A DNA stretch of 64,000 nt from Costus lasius (lineage: Eukaryota; Streptophyta; Magnoliopsida; Zingiberales; Costaceae): the NCBI GenBank assembly GCA_027563935.2, contig CM050451.1:104249565-104313564 (forward strand), written 5' to 3'. The translations under genes and the position numbers were made by a program. The notes beneath the pieces are model-generated. The model did not search any database. It was not told where the DNA came from and saw nothing but the letters and a program-made list of their open reading frames with translations. Of the stretch, positions 1-10,512 are shown in pieces (positions within the stretch are counted from its first letter, which is position 1; each line of letters opens with the position of its first letter).

Positions 1-560
1 TGTTGGAATGTCACAGGGGCATTGCAAAGTCCAAAGGGCATCCTCCTATATGCATAAGTTCCATAGGGACAAGTAAAGGTAGTTTTCTCCTGATCATCGG
101 GATGGATTGGAATTTGAAAGAAACTTGAAAATTCATCCAGAAAACAAAAATAAGAATTGTGAGCCAACCTATCTAACATCTAATCAATTAATGGTAAAGG
201 AAAGTAATCTTTTCTTGTAGCAGAGTTCAACTTCCTATAATCGATACACATCCTCCATCCTGTAACTGTGCGTGTGAATATCACTTCATCTGCATCATTC
301 TTAATTACAGTAACACCTCCCTTTTTAGGTACAACATATACTGGGCTCACCCCAAGAACTATCTGATATTGAATATATGACTCCTGCATCCAAAAGTTTG
401 AGCACCTCTTTCTTCACAACATCTTTCATGTGTGGATTGAATCGGTGTTAAAATTCCACATAATGTTTGCTATTTTCTTCTAATAGAATCTTGTGCATGA
501 AAATAGAGGGGTTAATCCCTTTAATATCATTAAGTGAATAGCTAATTACCTTCTTGTGAA
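1..560 (-). pseudogene. Athila reverse transcriptase fragment, copy A
   Basis: The minus-strand translation contains the RT entry segment GWRMCIDYRKLNSATRKDYF followed by PLPLID, the conserved block in which the palm subdomain begins, preceded by VYVVPKKGGVTVIKNDADE. It matches the intact-order RT of the neighbouring element at 8567-9375. The part with the catalytic FMDD lies outside the window. A frame break near 380-420 separates the upstream RT-linker sequence. Non-functional fragment. Confidence 0.8.
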
Positions 561-603
561 GACGAAGTTCTCTAAGGAGTAGTTCAGTTTGCTCTTTGTC
601 CAA

Positions 604-1260
604 TTATGCACTTACTATTACCGGGTATATAGAATTGTCACCTAGAAATTCATATCTCAGTGTGCTAGGTAGACTTTTGAATTCAAGCTTCTTTTTCCCT
701 CCTTCTTCCTGGTTTTCTTTGGGTTTGGCATCCATGCCTGGGTCGGCATCTAGTAGTGCAGCATACTTTTCAGCTTTGCCTTCAATGTCTCTATCCTCAG
801 TGTTGGTCAAGGCCAATTGCAGCTGATCTACCTCCTTCTTGTAGGGCTCAATTTGCTGTATAGTCTTCTCAACAATGTCTACACTGCAGCATGTACCTAC
901 AAGAGAAGGTTTTTTCAAAGAGTCAGAAAGATCAAATTGTATAACATTGTCACCGATGTTCAAATCCAGTTTCTCATTTTTGACATCAATGACAGCACTA
1001 GCAGTAGCAAGAAAAGGTCTCCCTAGAATGATAGGGAGTCTGTCATCCTCATCAATTTCTAGAACAATAAAATCTGCAGGAACAAAGTAATTGCCAACTT
1101 TAATAGGAACGTCTTCTAAGATACCAATGGGACGACGAATTGATCTATCTGCAAGCTATAAAGAGATATTAATAGTTTTTAAATCACCCAAATCTAGCCT
1201 TTTACATAATGACAATGGCATAAGGCTGACACTCGCTCCTAAATCGCACAAGGCTCTCTA
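604..1260 (-). pseudogene. Athila aspartic protease and linker, copy A
   Basis: Minus-strand reading gives the protease body around 1000-1260, including a CDLGAS active-site equivalent, the segment DDRLPIILGRPFLA and a following AVIDVKNEKLDLNIGDNVIQF linker leading toward RT. Unlike the paralogous region in the neighbouring element, the AVIDVKN stretch is in frame here. The open stretch 604-963 covers the PR-RT linker (119 residues). Interruptions near 1260 separate it from gag. Confidence 0.7.
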
Positions 1261-1606
1261 AAAGGTCATCTCCCCAATTTGGCATGGTGTAGAAAAGCTG
1301 CCTGGGTCCTTGAGTTTCTGGGAATCTTGTTCTGTATGATTGTGTTGCACTCCTCAGTGAGTGCAACTGTTCCTTGATCTTCCAACTTTCTTGTATTAGA
1401 CAAGATGTCCTTTAGGGATTTGGCATAGGTGGGCATCTGCAAAAGGGCATAAAAAAAAGGTATGTTAATACAGAGTTTTTTTAAAAAACTTCTAAGAACT
1501 TACCAAATTGCTTGTCTAGTTTGGCTTTGACAAGTCTCTGTGGAAAAGGAATTGGAGGTTTGTAAGCAGGTGGCCCCACATAGGTCTGTTCTTCCTCAGT
1601 CTGCCC

Positions 1607-3180
1607 TTACGTCTCAGGTGTTGTGCTAAGGTTCAAGTCTCTAGTGTTAGGTGTTGCATCTTCCCCTCTGTCATCAGTTGGCATTTTTGGATCTTCTAGT
1701 TGTCTGCCACTTCTAGTGGAGATTGCATTACAGTGCTCTCTCGGATTGATTTCGGGTTGTGATGGAAGTTTCCCTGGTGCCCTGGAGGATGAGCTAGCTT
1801 GTTGGGCTAGCTGATTATCCAACATCTTATTGTGAGTTTCCAAGAAATCCATCCTTGTCATCATAAGCTTCATCATATCAGTCCGACTTTCAATTTGCTT
1901 ACTCAGCTGAGAATCTGTGTTCGGCTTCGGTGGTGGGATGTAATTTCTGGCTTGAAGTCCTAGAGGCTATCTGAAATTTCCTTGTGGAGGTTGTTTGAAA
2001 TTTCCTTATGGAGGTTGAGCTTGTGGTGGTGCTTAGCTTGGCTACACTGGTTGTGTAGTTCGGTATGAGAAGTTTGGGTGGTTGCACCATCCTGTATTGT
2101 AAGTGTTTGAATATAGATTGTTCATCAGATTAAAGTTTCCAACAGCATTGATGTGTTCAGGATGACCTTGGACCAACTGCCCATCTCCCAACTGGCACTC
2201 AGCACCTACATGGTCTGCAACTCCACACATCTCACAAGATATAGAATTAACATCAAACGAATTTACATACCAAGAATCAATTTTTCTAGTGAGAGTATCT
2301 ACCTTTGCAGTAAGAGTAGTTAAAGTATCAAGTTTGAGTTTACCTATCTTCTTGGAAGGTATACCTCTTTCAGAAGTCCATTGATGATGATTCATTGCCA
2401 TGTCTTCCAGGAGGTTTATAGCATCTTCAACTACTCTGCTCATTAAGGCTCCTCCAGCTGTAGCATCGACTGTAAGTTTTGTGTTGTAGTCCAACCCATT
2501 GTAGAAGGTATGAACTAAAACCCAAGTCTCTATTCCATGGTGTGGGTACATTTTTTATAGTTCTTTGAATCTTTCCCAAGCCTCATATAAAGATTCTCCA
2601 TCCTTTTACATAAAGCTAGTGATCTGATTTCTAAGTTGAATAGTCTTGGAAGGAGGAAAATATTTAGAAAGAAAGGCTTGTGATAATTTTACCCACGTCC
2701 TTATTGAAGCTGAAAGTATTGTGTGAAGCCATGCTCTCGCTCTGTCCCTTAAAGAGAAGGGAAATAGTCTCAACCTGATAGCATCAGTAGAAACACCATT
2801 AATTTTTAATGTATCGCAATATTCTAAAAATATAGCAAGATGCATGTTGGGGTCCTCAAGAGGAAAACCACCAAACTGATGTTGTTGAACCATAGAAAGT
2901 AAAGCAGGTTTAATCTCAAAATTATTGGCCTCTACAATAGGCCTAGCAATTCCTGATTGTAATCCATGAACGTAGGGGGCAGCATAATCTTGAAGTATTC
3001 TGATATTGTTGTTGTTCTCTGCCGGTTGGGGTGCCGATCATTATTCATGTATAACGGTATGTGCTCCATCCGGTTTTTGTCTTCCTGTTGCTGAAGTTGT
3101 TTAGCCTTTCTCCTCCTTCTGAATGTTCGCTCTATCTCAAGATCTATTTCAAAGAATTCACTTGCCCTAGAACTTCTTTG
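1607..3180 (-). pseudogene. Athila gag, copy A
   Basis: Three in-order open segments on the minus strand make up gag. The capsid-like part is at 2606-2893 (FPLEDPNMHLAIFLEYC; RLRLFPFSLRDRARAWLHT; FLSKYFPPSKTIQLRN). A middle part at 2042-2551 has an intact CCHC zinc knuckle (CEMCGVADHVGAEC). A basic, Ser/Thr-rich C-terminal part is at 1607-1876 (NPREHCNAISTRSGRQLEDP). Gag packages element RNA in the family. Stops between the segments show decay. Its zinc knuckle is whole, whereas the copy at 10513-12092 has a stop inside the knuckle. Confidence 0.8.
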
Positions 3181-3314
3181 TATAAAAAGATGTCAAACAC
3201 AGTTATAAAGTTCTAAGGCAGATGATAAGTAGAAAGTAACGAAGTGTAACAGCAAAGTAAGAAAAACTAACTAAAGCTTAGTCTACCAATCCTCAGAAAT
3301 ATACTAATATTAAT

Positions 3315-3338
3315 CGTTGTTCCCCGGCAATGATGCCA
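3315..3338 (-). promoter_or_regulatory. primer-binding site, tRNA-Asp type (copy A)
   Basis: The minus strand reads TGGCATCATTGCCGGGGAAC just inside the LTR, close to TGGCGCCGTTGCCGGGGAAC, the complement of the plant tRNA-Asp 3' end that primes Athila-like elements. Two or three substitutions. It lies about 6 bases from the LTR end. Confidence 0.75.
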
Positions 3339-4220
3339 AAAACTTGACACGTCCCGCAAGTGCACGATTATGTAGAAGTAATATAAAAGGTTGTCAAACC
3401 CACAGGGAACAAGGTTAAGTACTAGAAAGTCTAAGTCTCAATAACTAAGCGGATCAGAATAGTGTTTTGATGTCAATAAACGAAAACAAGAAATCAAGGT
3501 AACTACCGGAAGAGTGTTTATATGAGAGAGATTAGGGCTTTAGTATCTACCACACTGATGAATCTAATTGTGTTAAAGATGATCTATTACATGAATTCAC
3601 AATTTTGCATAAGGAACCTTCCCTAAGGTACAGGATGCCCCCTCTCGGTGGTACACCCCGGTGCATATCTAGAATGATCTCCTACTCTCGCAGTGGATCG
3701 TTCTAAATAAACCCTATGCGTTCAATGAAAAGTTATGATATCCTCAAGTGAAAACCGAGTACTCTTATGTCACGGATTCACAAGTCTTACCAAGGAATTC
3801 CACCGACATGATCCTCCTCTCGGTATGAATCGCGTCGGCTAAAATGCAATATTATACGGCCAAAGCAACATTACGAAATAAGTTCAATAAGGTCAAGATA
3901 TGCTCATATGAATGATCAAGTAACATAATTAAATTAAGTTTAGCAAATAGAAATCATCAGCTGGCTTCAACCAAGCCCTGAAATAGGTTTTACGCTACAA
4001 AATTCATGAAAGTTCACATAGATCTCTCTAAAATATTCAAAAACTTGCTACAAAATGTTTTTGAGATGAAGGAGAGGATGAACCAAACAAGATCCCCAAA
4101 AATCGTGAAGATCTGACGCTCCAATCTCTCGAAATCGCCCCGAAAATGAGTTGTCGCAGCTTCCATCCGCGCTTGCCCGTTCGTCAGATGATTTCTTAAT
4201 GATTAGGAAGTTTTAGAAGG

Positions 4221-4233
4221 GGCTTTTATATCC
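4221..4233 (-). promoter_or_regulatory. TATA box of LTR
   Basis: The minus strand reads GGATATAAAAGCC. The same position in the second LTR (13097-13110) reads as a TATA-like AATATAAAAACC. It is the expected element promoter, driving minus-strand transcription toward gag. Confidence 0.55.
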
Positions 4234-4339
4234 TTTGGATTCGCCTCTGAGTTAACTTTCCAAAACGTGTCCACTTGCCTTATTTGGACATCTCTAGGGC
4301 TCAAAATCAAAAGAAATCCGAGTAAAGGTCGGACTGCTC

Positions 4340-4575
4340 AGTTGCGATCACGGGTGAACCCCTCCGGGTTCACCAGGTGATGAAGTTTACTATGCAATTC
4401 CTGTCAAGTAAGAATCACCGGTGAACCCCATCGGGTTCACTAGGTGGTGAAGTGTACTATAGACATATGCTCAAAATCTCTCTGAAAGAATCACAGGTGA
4501 ACCCTGCTAGTGAAGTGTTATGTGAGTTTCGGTCATCAATGAAAGCATCGGTGAACCCCGCCGGGTTCACCTCGT
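4340..4575 (-). repeat. array of imperfect hairpin units in LTR U3
   Basis: Short palindromes of the form GGTGAACCC-n-GGGTTCACC recur about every 75-80 bases (near 4351, 4424, 4497 and 4553), separated by related spacers containing GTGAAGT. One unit (near 4497) has lost half of its palindrome. The equivalent array is present at 13228-13480. Confidence 0.75.
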
Positions 4576-4944
4576 TGTATTTCTCAAAGTAACTCCGATT
4601 GAGCCCAAATTTGATGAGCAGCTTCGTCTTCATGTAAGGAATCACCCCGTGACCTTAGAATCTTCAAAAGACTTCAAATTTGAGCGATTTCACCTAAAGT
4701 TTCACAAAAACAAGAAAAATTAAAAAATTTGAAGCAATCAAGTAAATAAGTCTCAATGGAGCATAAAAACGTTAAAATAGGCCTAAATTTATCATGGAAT
4801 AATACTAAAAATTACTACTAAAATGCAAAGCATCAGCAAGAACACCCAACATATTAAGACGAAAAGCAAAGCGACAACTAAACAATGAAAACTATCAGCA
4901 ACGGAGTTCATCTAATAACAATGAAGATGAATGAAGCAATAACT

Positions 4945-4985
4945 AAACAAGCAAAAACTTGGGTTGCCTCCCAAGAGCGCTAGTT
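4945..4985 (-). promoter_or_regulatory. purine-rich 3' tract of element B
   Basis: The minus strand reads CTTGGGAGGCAACCCAAG after the integrase stop, about 110 bases before the LTR start. It resembles the purine-rich/palindromic stretch commonly found downstream of Athila-type pol and is a candidate plus-strand priming region. The exact primer is not determinable. Confidence 0.4.
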
Positions 4986-6081
4986 TAAGGTCAATAGCTC
5001 AACCCAAAAAGTTTTCAAGTCACCAAATTTGCGAGATCTGAAAGGGTAAGAACAACCCCTTTCTCAACCCGCTCATCCTCGAAGTAATGTTTAAGCCGAT
5101 GCCCGTTCACAGTGAAGCTTCCTGTGCGCTCTGTCCAAATAGTGATGGCGTCATAAGGTTGCACATGTTGTACTACAAAGGGGCCAGACCACCTTGTTCG
5201 AAGCTTCCCTGGAAACAATCGAAGTCTGGGGTTGAAAAGTAACACCTTGTCCCCTACATGAAATTCCTTCTTCACAATGTGTTTGTCATGCCAATGTTTG
5301 GTGCGTGCCTTGTAGATCTTGGCATTTTCATATACATAAAAGTGCATCTCCTCTAACTCATCAAGTTGCAGCTTTCTCTTCTCGCCGGCACTCTTGAAGT
5401 CATAGTTGATTTGCTTGACAACCCAAAATGCCCTATGCTCAAGTTCAATAGGTAAGTGACAATATTTTCCATAAATGATTTGGAAAGAAGACACACCTAG
5501 GGGAGTCTTGTACGCAGTCCTATAAGCCCATAGAGCATCAGGTAATTTTAATGCACAATCCTTTCGTGATCTCGATATAGTTTTCTCAAGTATTTGCTTG
5601 ATTTCTCTGTTGGAAACCTCTACTTGACCACTAGTCTGAGGATAATAGTGCGTGGCAATCTTGTGTTTTACACCATACTTCTTCAAGAGTACTCTAACCC
5701 GCTGCTCGATGAAGTGAGAACCTCCATCACTAATCAAAATGCGTGGAACTCCGAATCAGGGAAAAATTGTTCGCTTCATAAGCTTCATAACGACCCTAGA
5801 GTCATTAGTAGCTTCTGCGGAGGCTTCAACCCACTTAGACACGTAGTCGATGGTAACTAGAATGTACCGTTTACCACATGAAGATGGGAAGGGTCCCATG
5901 AAATCAATCCCCTATATATAAAAAATTTTCACCTCCAATATATTGCTCAATAAAAGTTCATCCCTTTTTGAGATGTTCCCGGTTCGTTGGCAGCCGTCAC
6001 ATGTCACAGCAAAAATGCTAGGCGTCATGAAAAATAAAAGGCCAAAATAATCTAGATTGTAAGCCTTTAAAAGCTGTTTTG

Positions 6082-6086
6082 GCTGC
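6082..6086. repeat. target-site duplication of solo LTR (gctgc), left copy
   Basis: The bases gctgc precede the LTR and recur exactly at 7554-7558 after it. A perfect 5-bp duplication is the Ty3/gypsy signature and fixes the LTR boundaries. Confidence 0.8.
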
Positions 6087-7553
6087 TAATAGCTATCCGC
6101 AAGTGCACGGATTTATCGAAGTAATAAAAAGATATCATTCCCGACGAGGATTGCGTAGCTAGGTACTGACTTCTTGATATGTTTGAATTTAGGTGGAATC
6201 AATACTTGGTTGTTCTAACTTCTAAGCATGACACAAACTCAGAACAGCTTTTTAAAGGACTTGAATTCTAAAGCATCGGGAATTCATGGGTTCGCCACAC
6301 TGATAGACATGGATTGTGTAAAAATAACTCAGTTAATAAACTTATCTATCCTGAAAGGTACTTTTCCTAAGGTACATATCACTTCCTCCCGGAGCATGAT
6401 ACGGTATCTAATTAGATTAACTCCCTACTCTCGTGACAGTTAACCTAACTAGATCCTTTAAGTTCTGTGAAAAGTAGGTTAAACCCTTCAAACGAATCCG
6501 AACTATTCCCGTGATCGGATTCGTAGGTTTAATCAAAATAGATCGGACGTTAGCGATTCACCTCTCGGTCCTTCTCGCAACGTCTAAGACGTAAAGTTAC
6601 TTGGCCAGGGTAATTTACAGGATATATGCAATTTCAATCAAATCAGGAAGATAAAATTATATTAAAAGAGCAAAAGTATAAATTAATCTATGCAAATCAA
6701 TGGGCTACGCCCAATCAATCCCGAAAAGGTATCTACTCGCTTATATTATCAAGAGAATACATGTTTTTGATGAACAAGAAAGATCTCATAAGAATCGCAA
6801 AGAAATCACAAAAAGGATGATGAAACCTTCTTCTCCTCAGTCTGGAGATGAGGATTGAAGGATCAATCGTCGAAAATCGTATGAAATCTCGCTGGAATAT
6901 GCTTCGAAATCAAGTTGTCGCCCTTGTTGTCGCCGCCGCTCGTGTTCATCTGCTAGAAGCTTCTTTAACCCTCCAAAATCAATCTTTTATAGTTGGACCG
7001 GTTTAGAACTCATCAGGGAACGGTTCTGCGAAGTCTGGTTCAATTCCGGTTTGAATCAGTGAAGAGATAAGTGAAAAACTCGTCGGGCGGAAGTTTTTAT
7101 GGCCCGTGATACGTTTACGGCTGAGGCCGTAAACGTTTCTGTGTATAATGCTTTCGGTCATAGAAAGTTTCACGGCCCGTGATAGAATTACGGCTTCACC
7201 CGTGAAAGTTTCTGTTCATTCCAACACTTAGACGTTTTCAACTTCCGTTCGTCGTCGCGTTCACGGCTGAATCCATATTTACGGCCAAGGCCGTAAAAGT
7301 CTCGTTCTTCACCGTTTTTGCCCCAAATTCGTCGTAAAGGCTCGTGATCTCCTTGGGAATCATGTTTTGGCTTCAAAACTCTTGAAATCCTTCATTTTTA
7401 TGTCATTTAACCTACATTTTCATAAAAATCAAGAAAAGTGAAGATTCCGTGCAAAATAACGCAAAAGCACTAAAAATAGCACAAAATCATGCAATTAAGC
7501 CCAAAATATGATCTAAAATATAGGTGAAAACATGGTGTAAATGCAACTCATCA
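6087..7553 (-). mobile_element. solo LTR of a second Athila/Tat-like family
   Basis: This 1467-bp block begins TGATGAGTTGC on the minus strand and ends GGATAGCTATTA, flanked by gctgc on both sides. It interrupts integrase coding sequence that reads on across the gap, so it is a later insertion that lost its internal region by LTR-LTR recombination. Its R-like end (CCGCAAGTGCACGG on plus) is shared with the flanking Athila LTR ends, but the rest differs, so it is a separate family. It has a TATA-like box (CTATAAAAGA on minus, about 6983-6993) and its own hairpins near 7105-7300. The 3' terminal dinucleotide is TA rather than the usual CA. Confidence 0.85.
7100..7300 (-). repeat. hairpin units in the solo LTR
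   Basis: The palindrome CGTTTACGGC-tgag-GCCGTAAACG lies at about 7109-7132, a second, ATTTACGGCC-aa-GGCCGTAAA, at about 7276-7297, and partial GGCCCGTGATA/TTACGGC repeats between them. They are in the same relative LTR position as the GGTGAACCC hairpins of the host element but with unrelated sequence. Confidence 0.7.
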
Positions 7554-7859
7554 GCTGCCCCGGCGTGTCCTCTATACGATGAAGAATGGCAATGTGTCAG
7601 CACATCTTGTATCTCTGCCTCTGGTATGCATCGTCTGTACAATCCATCAGCACATCACCGATATAGATAAGGTTCATCCCAGTAATAGGATTTCATATCA
7701 TGTAAGAACTTTTTCTTCTTCTGAAAAGTAAGATCAGGGAGAAGAATGTTAGAAACAAGATAATTCACAAAATCTATATACCATGGCACTTGCTGTTCCA
7801 AAAGAGCATATAGATGTTTTTCAGGGAATGCATCATTGATTTCCAACTCATCATCAATT

Positions 7860-8240
7860 TTCTTTTCAGCATCTCATTCTAGCCTAGAAAGATGATCAGC
7901 CACAAGGTTCTCACTCCCCTTCTTGTCTCTAATCTCAATATTAAATTCTTGTAAAAGAAGAATCCATCAGATAAGTCTTGGCTTGGCATCCTTTTTGTTA
8001 CTCAGATATTTGATAGCTGCATTATCAGTAAAAATAATTACTTTCGAATTAACTAAGTATGAACGAAACTTATCGAAAATAAAAACAATTGCAAGTAACT
8101 CTTTTTTTATAGTGGCATAATTCATCTGTGCATCATCAAGTGTTCTACTAGTATAATAGATAGCATGCAGCTTTTTGTCCTTCCTTTGTCCCAATGCCAC
8201 CCCCACAGCTTGGTCATTAGCATCACACATGAGTTCAAAA
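7860..8240 (-). pseudogene. Athila RNase H
   Basis: Minus-strand ORF 7967-8230 gives [18 protein letters not shown] with the first catalytic Asp, then [20 protein letters not shown] with the catalytic Glu, and [12 protein letters not shown] with the third Asp. Past a frame break come [15 protein letters not shown] and ADHLSRLE. This is the classical Ty3/gypsy RNase H order. The reading frame breaks before RT near 8240-8560. Confidence 0.85.
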
Positions 8241-8559
8241 GGTAGGGACTAGTCTGGAGGTTGGATTATAGGCGCAATTATCAAAGCTTCTTTGAGTTTT
8301 ACAAAAGCTTCCTCACATTCTCTGTGAAAACAAAGAACGAATCTTTAGCTAGAAGATTAGTTAAAGGGCGAGCTATTTTAGAGAACTCTTTGATAAATCT
8401 TTTATAAAAACTAGCATGTCGCAGAAAAACTTCTAATTCCCTTCATTGTTGTAGGCGGCTTCAGATTTTTGATAACTTCAACCTTTGCTCTATCCACCTC
8501 GATTCCGCGCTCAGAGACCAAGTGCCCAAGGACTATACCTTCCCGGACCATGAAGTGGC

Positions 8560-9380
8560 ACTTCTCCTAGTTCAACACCAGGTTCACCTCTTCACATCTC
8601 TGTAAAACTTTAGAAAGGTTAGATAAACAATGATTGAAAAAAGAGTCATACACAGAGAAGTCATCCATGAATATATCCATAAAGTCTTCATTGTAATATG
8701 CAAATATCGCCATCATTACCCCTTGAAATGTCGCAGGGGCATTGCAAAGCCCAAAGGACATTTTCTTATATGCATAAGTACCATAGGGGCAGATAAAAGT
8801 TGCTTTCTCCTGATCGTCTGGATGGATAGGAATTTGGAAGAAACCTGAAAATCCATCCAGAAAATAAAAGAATTATGAGCAAGTCTATCTAACATATGAT
8901 CAATGAATGGCAAAGGAAAGTGATCTTTTCTTATAGCAGAATTCAACTTCCTGTAGTCGATACACATCCTCCATCATGTGCCTGTTCGTGTGGGTATCAA
9001 CTCGTCAGAATCATTCTTAATTATCGTAATACCTCCCTTTTTGGGTATAACATGTACCGGGCTCACCCAAGAACTATCTGATATGGGGTATATGACTCCT
9101 ACATCCAAAAGTTTGAGCACCTCCTTCTTCACAATATCTTTCATACGAGGGTTAAGTCGGCGTTGAAATTCCACATAAGGCTTGCTATTTTCCTCTAATA
9201 AAATCTTGTGCATGCAAATAGAGGGGTTAATTCCCTTAATGTCATCAAGTGAATAGCCAATTACCTTCTTGTGAAGACGGAGTTCTCCAAGGAGTAGTTC
9301 GGTTTGCTCTTTGTTCAATTCAACACTAACTATTACCGGGTATGTAGAATTGTCACCTAGGAATTCATATCTCAATGTGC
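8560..9380 (-). pseudogene. Athila reverse transcriptase
   Basis: Three overlapping open segments (8974-9375, 8716-8967, 8567-8761) contain the RT motifs in order: HKILLEENSKPYVEFQRRLN, WVSPVHVIPKKGGITIIKND, MCIDYRKLNSAIRKDHFPLP, MSFGLCNAPATFQ and the catalytic FMDDFSVY, then CLSNLSKVLQRCEEVNLVLN. The catalytic FMDD is intact. A stop near 8970 and a frame change near 8716-8761 disable the gene. Confidence 0.9.
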
Positions 9381-9445
9381 TAGGTAGACTTTTGAATTCA
9401 AGCTTCTTCTACCCTTCCTCTTCCTGGTTAACTTCGGGTGTTGCA

Positions 9446-10250
9446 TCATGGGTCGGAATCAAGAAGTGCAGTGTACTCTTCGGCTTTCCCTTCAATGTCT
9501 TGTTCTTTGGTGTTGGTCAGGGTCAATTCAAGCAGATCTACCTCCCTCCTATAGGGTTCAATTTGCTGCATAATTTTCTCAACAATGTCCACACTACAGC
9601 ATGTACTTGCAAGAGAAGGTATTTTCAAAGAATCAGACAAATCAAACTGTACAACATTGTTACCAATGTTTAAATCCAATTTTCCATTTTTGACATCATG
9701 ACTGTACCAGCTATAGCAAGAAAAGGTCTCCCTAGAATGATAGGGAGTCTATCATCCTCATCAATTTCTAAAACAACAAACTCAGCATGAAAATAATCTC
9801 CAACTTTTATGGGCATATCTTCCAAAATACCGACGATCAAACAAATCAAACTGTACAACATTGTTACCGATGTTTAAATCCAATTTTCCGTTTTTGACAT
9901 CATGACTGTACCAGCTATAGCAAGAAAAGGTCCACCTAGAATGATAGGGAGTCTGTCATCCTCATCAATTTCTAAAATAACAAAATTAGCAGGAAAATAA
10001 TCTCCAACTTTTATGGGCATATCTTCCAAAATACTGACGGGATGGCAAACTGATCTGTCTGCTAACTGTAAAGAAATATTAGTACTTTTCAAATCTCCTA
10101 AATCTAGCCTTTTACATAAAGAAAGAGGCATAAGACTGACACTCACTCCTAAATCACATAAGGCTCGCTAGAAAGTGATCTCCCCTATCTGGCAGGGTAT
10201 GGAGAAGTTGCCTGGATCTTTGAGTTTCTGGGGGAGTTTGTTTTGTATTA
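9446..10250 (-). pseudogene. Athila protease region with internal duplication
   Basis: It contains ALCDLGVSVSLMPLSLCKRLDL (the active-site region, reading into 9874-10146), DDRLPIILGGPFLAIAGTV, and then the linker DLNIGNNVVQFDLSDSLKIP. A one-base loss relative to copy A just after AGTV shifts the frame, ending the peptide as MMSKTENWI. The stretch 9632-10040 is duplicated with a 204-bp period, so the latter half of the protease occurs twice. Confidence 0.8.
9632..10040. repeat. 204-bp tandem duplication within the protease region
   Basis: Copies at about 9632-9836 and 9842-10040 share caaatcaaactgtacaacat at exactly 204-base spacing (9638 and 9842). They differ at a small number of positions. 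204 is a multiple of three, so the repeat is in phase. Copy A lacks it. Confidence 0.9.
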
Positions 10251-10512
10251 TCGCGCTGCACTCCTGAGGAGTGCAATGGTTCCTTATTCTTCCATCTTTC
10301 TTTTGTTAGACAAGATGTCCTTTAGAAATTTGGCATAGGTAGGCATCTGCAAAAGAGCATCAATAAAAGGTATGTTAATATATAGTTTCTTAAAAACTTC
10401 AAAAAACTTACCGAATTGTTTGTCTAATTTGGCTTTGACAAGTCTCTGTGGAAAAGAAATTAGAAGTTTGTAGGCAGGTGGCCCCACATAGGGCCATTCT
10501 TCCTCAGTCTGC

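Larger units (their letters stand above)
1..3344 (-). mobile_element. Athila-type Ty3/gypsy internal region, copy A (cut by window start)
   Basis: Read on the minus strand, this stretch runs from a primer-binding site through gag and protease and into reverse transcriptase, where the window ends. The order gag-PR-RT and the gag signature (EDPNMHLAIFLEYC, then RLRLFPFSLRDRARAWL) are those of the Athila lineage of Ty3/gypsy elements. Several stops and frame changes interrupt the reading frame, so it is a dead copy. It directly abuts the LTR at 3345-4835, which also serves as the 3' LTR of the next element. The lineage call comes from motif recognition, not from a tree. Confidence 0.85.
3345..4835 (-). 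repeat. Athila LTR (3' LTR of element B, 5' LTR of copy A)
   Basis: This 1491-bp block reads TGATGCTTTGC... to ...CGTGTCA on the minus strand and matches the block at 12252-13728 along its length. On its high-coordinate side is the element B 3' region (integrase, then a purine-rich TTGGGAGGCAACCCAAG). On its low side are a tRNA-Asp primer site and a gag. One LTR therefore serves two internal regions, as expected after recombination between LTRs of tandem elements. U3 contains a TATA-like box and an array of short hairpins. Confidence 0.85.
5015..7860 (-). pseudogene. Athila integrase, split by a solo LTR
   Basis: The open 240-residue part (5015-5737) holds the second catalytic Asp (ISDGGSHF) and the catalytic Glu ([10 protein letters not shown]), then the C-terminal domain ([20 protein letters not shown]). 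Upstream, interrupted by a stop, is [11 protein letters not shown] with the first Asp (about 5895). The zinc-binding HHCC region is cut by the 6087-7553 LTR. The half at 7559-7700 carries the first half (DGLYRRCIPEAEIQDVLTHC) and the half at 5960-6086 resumes with KTAFKGLQSRLFWP and the cysteine pair. The 7655-7846 linker (PWYIDFVNYLVSN) connects to RNase H. The triad residues are present, but stops make it inactive. Confidence 0.85.
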
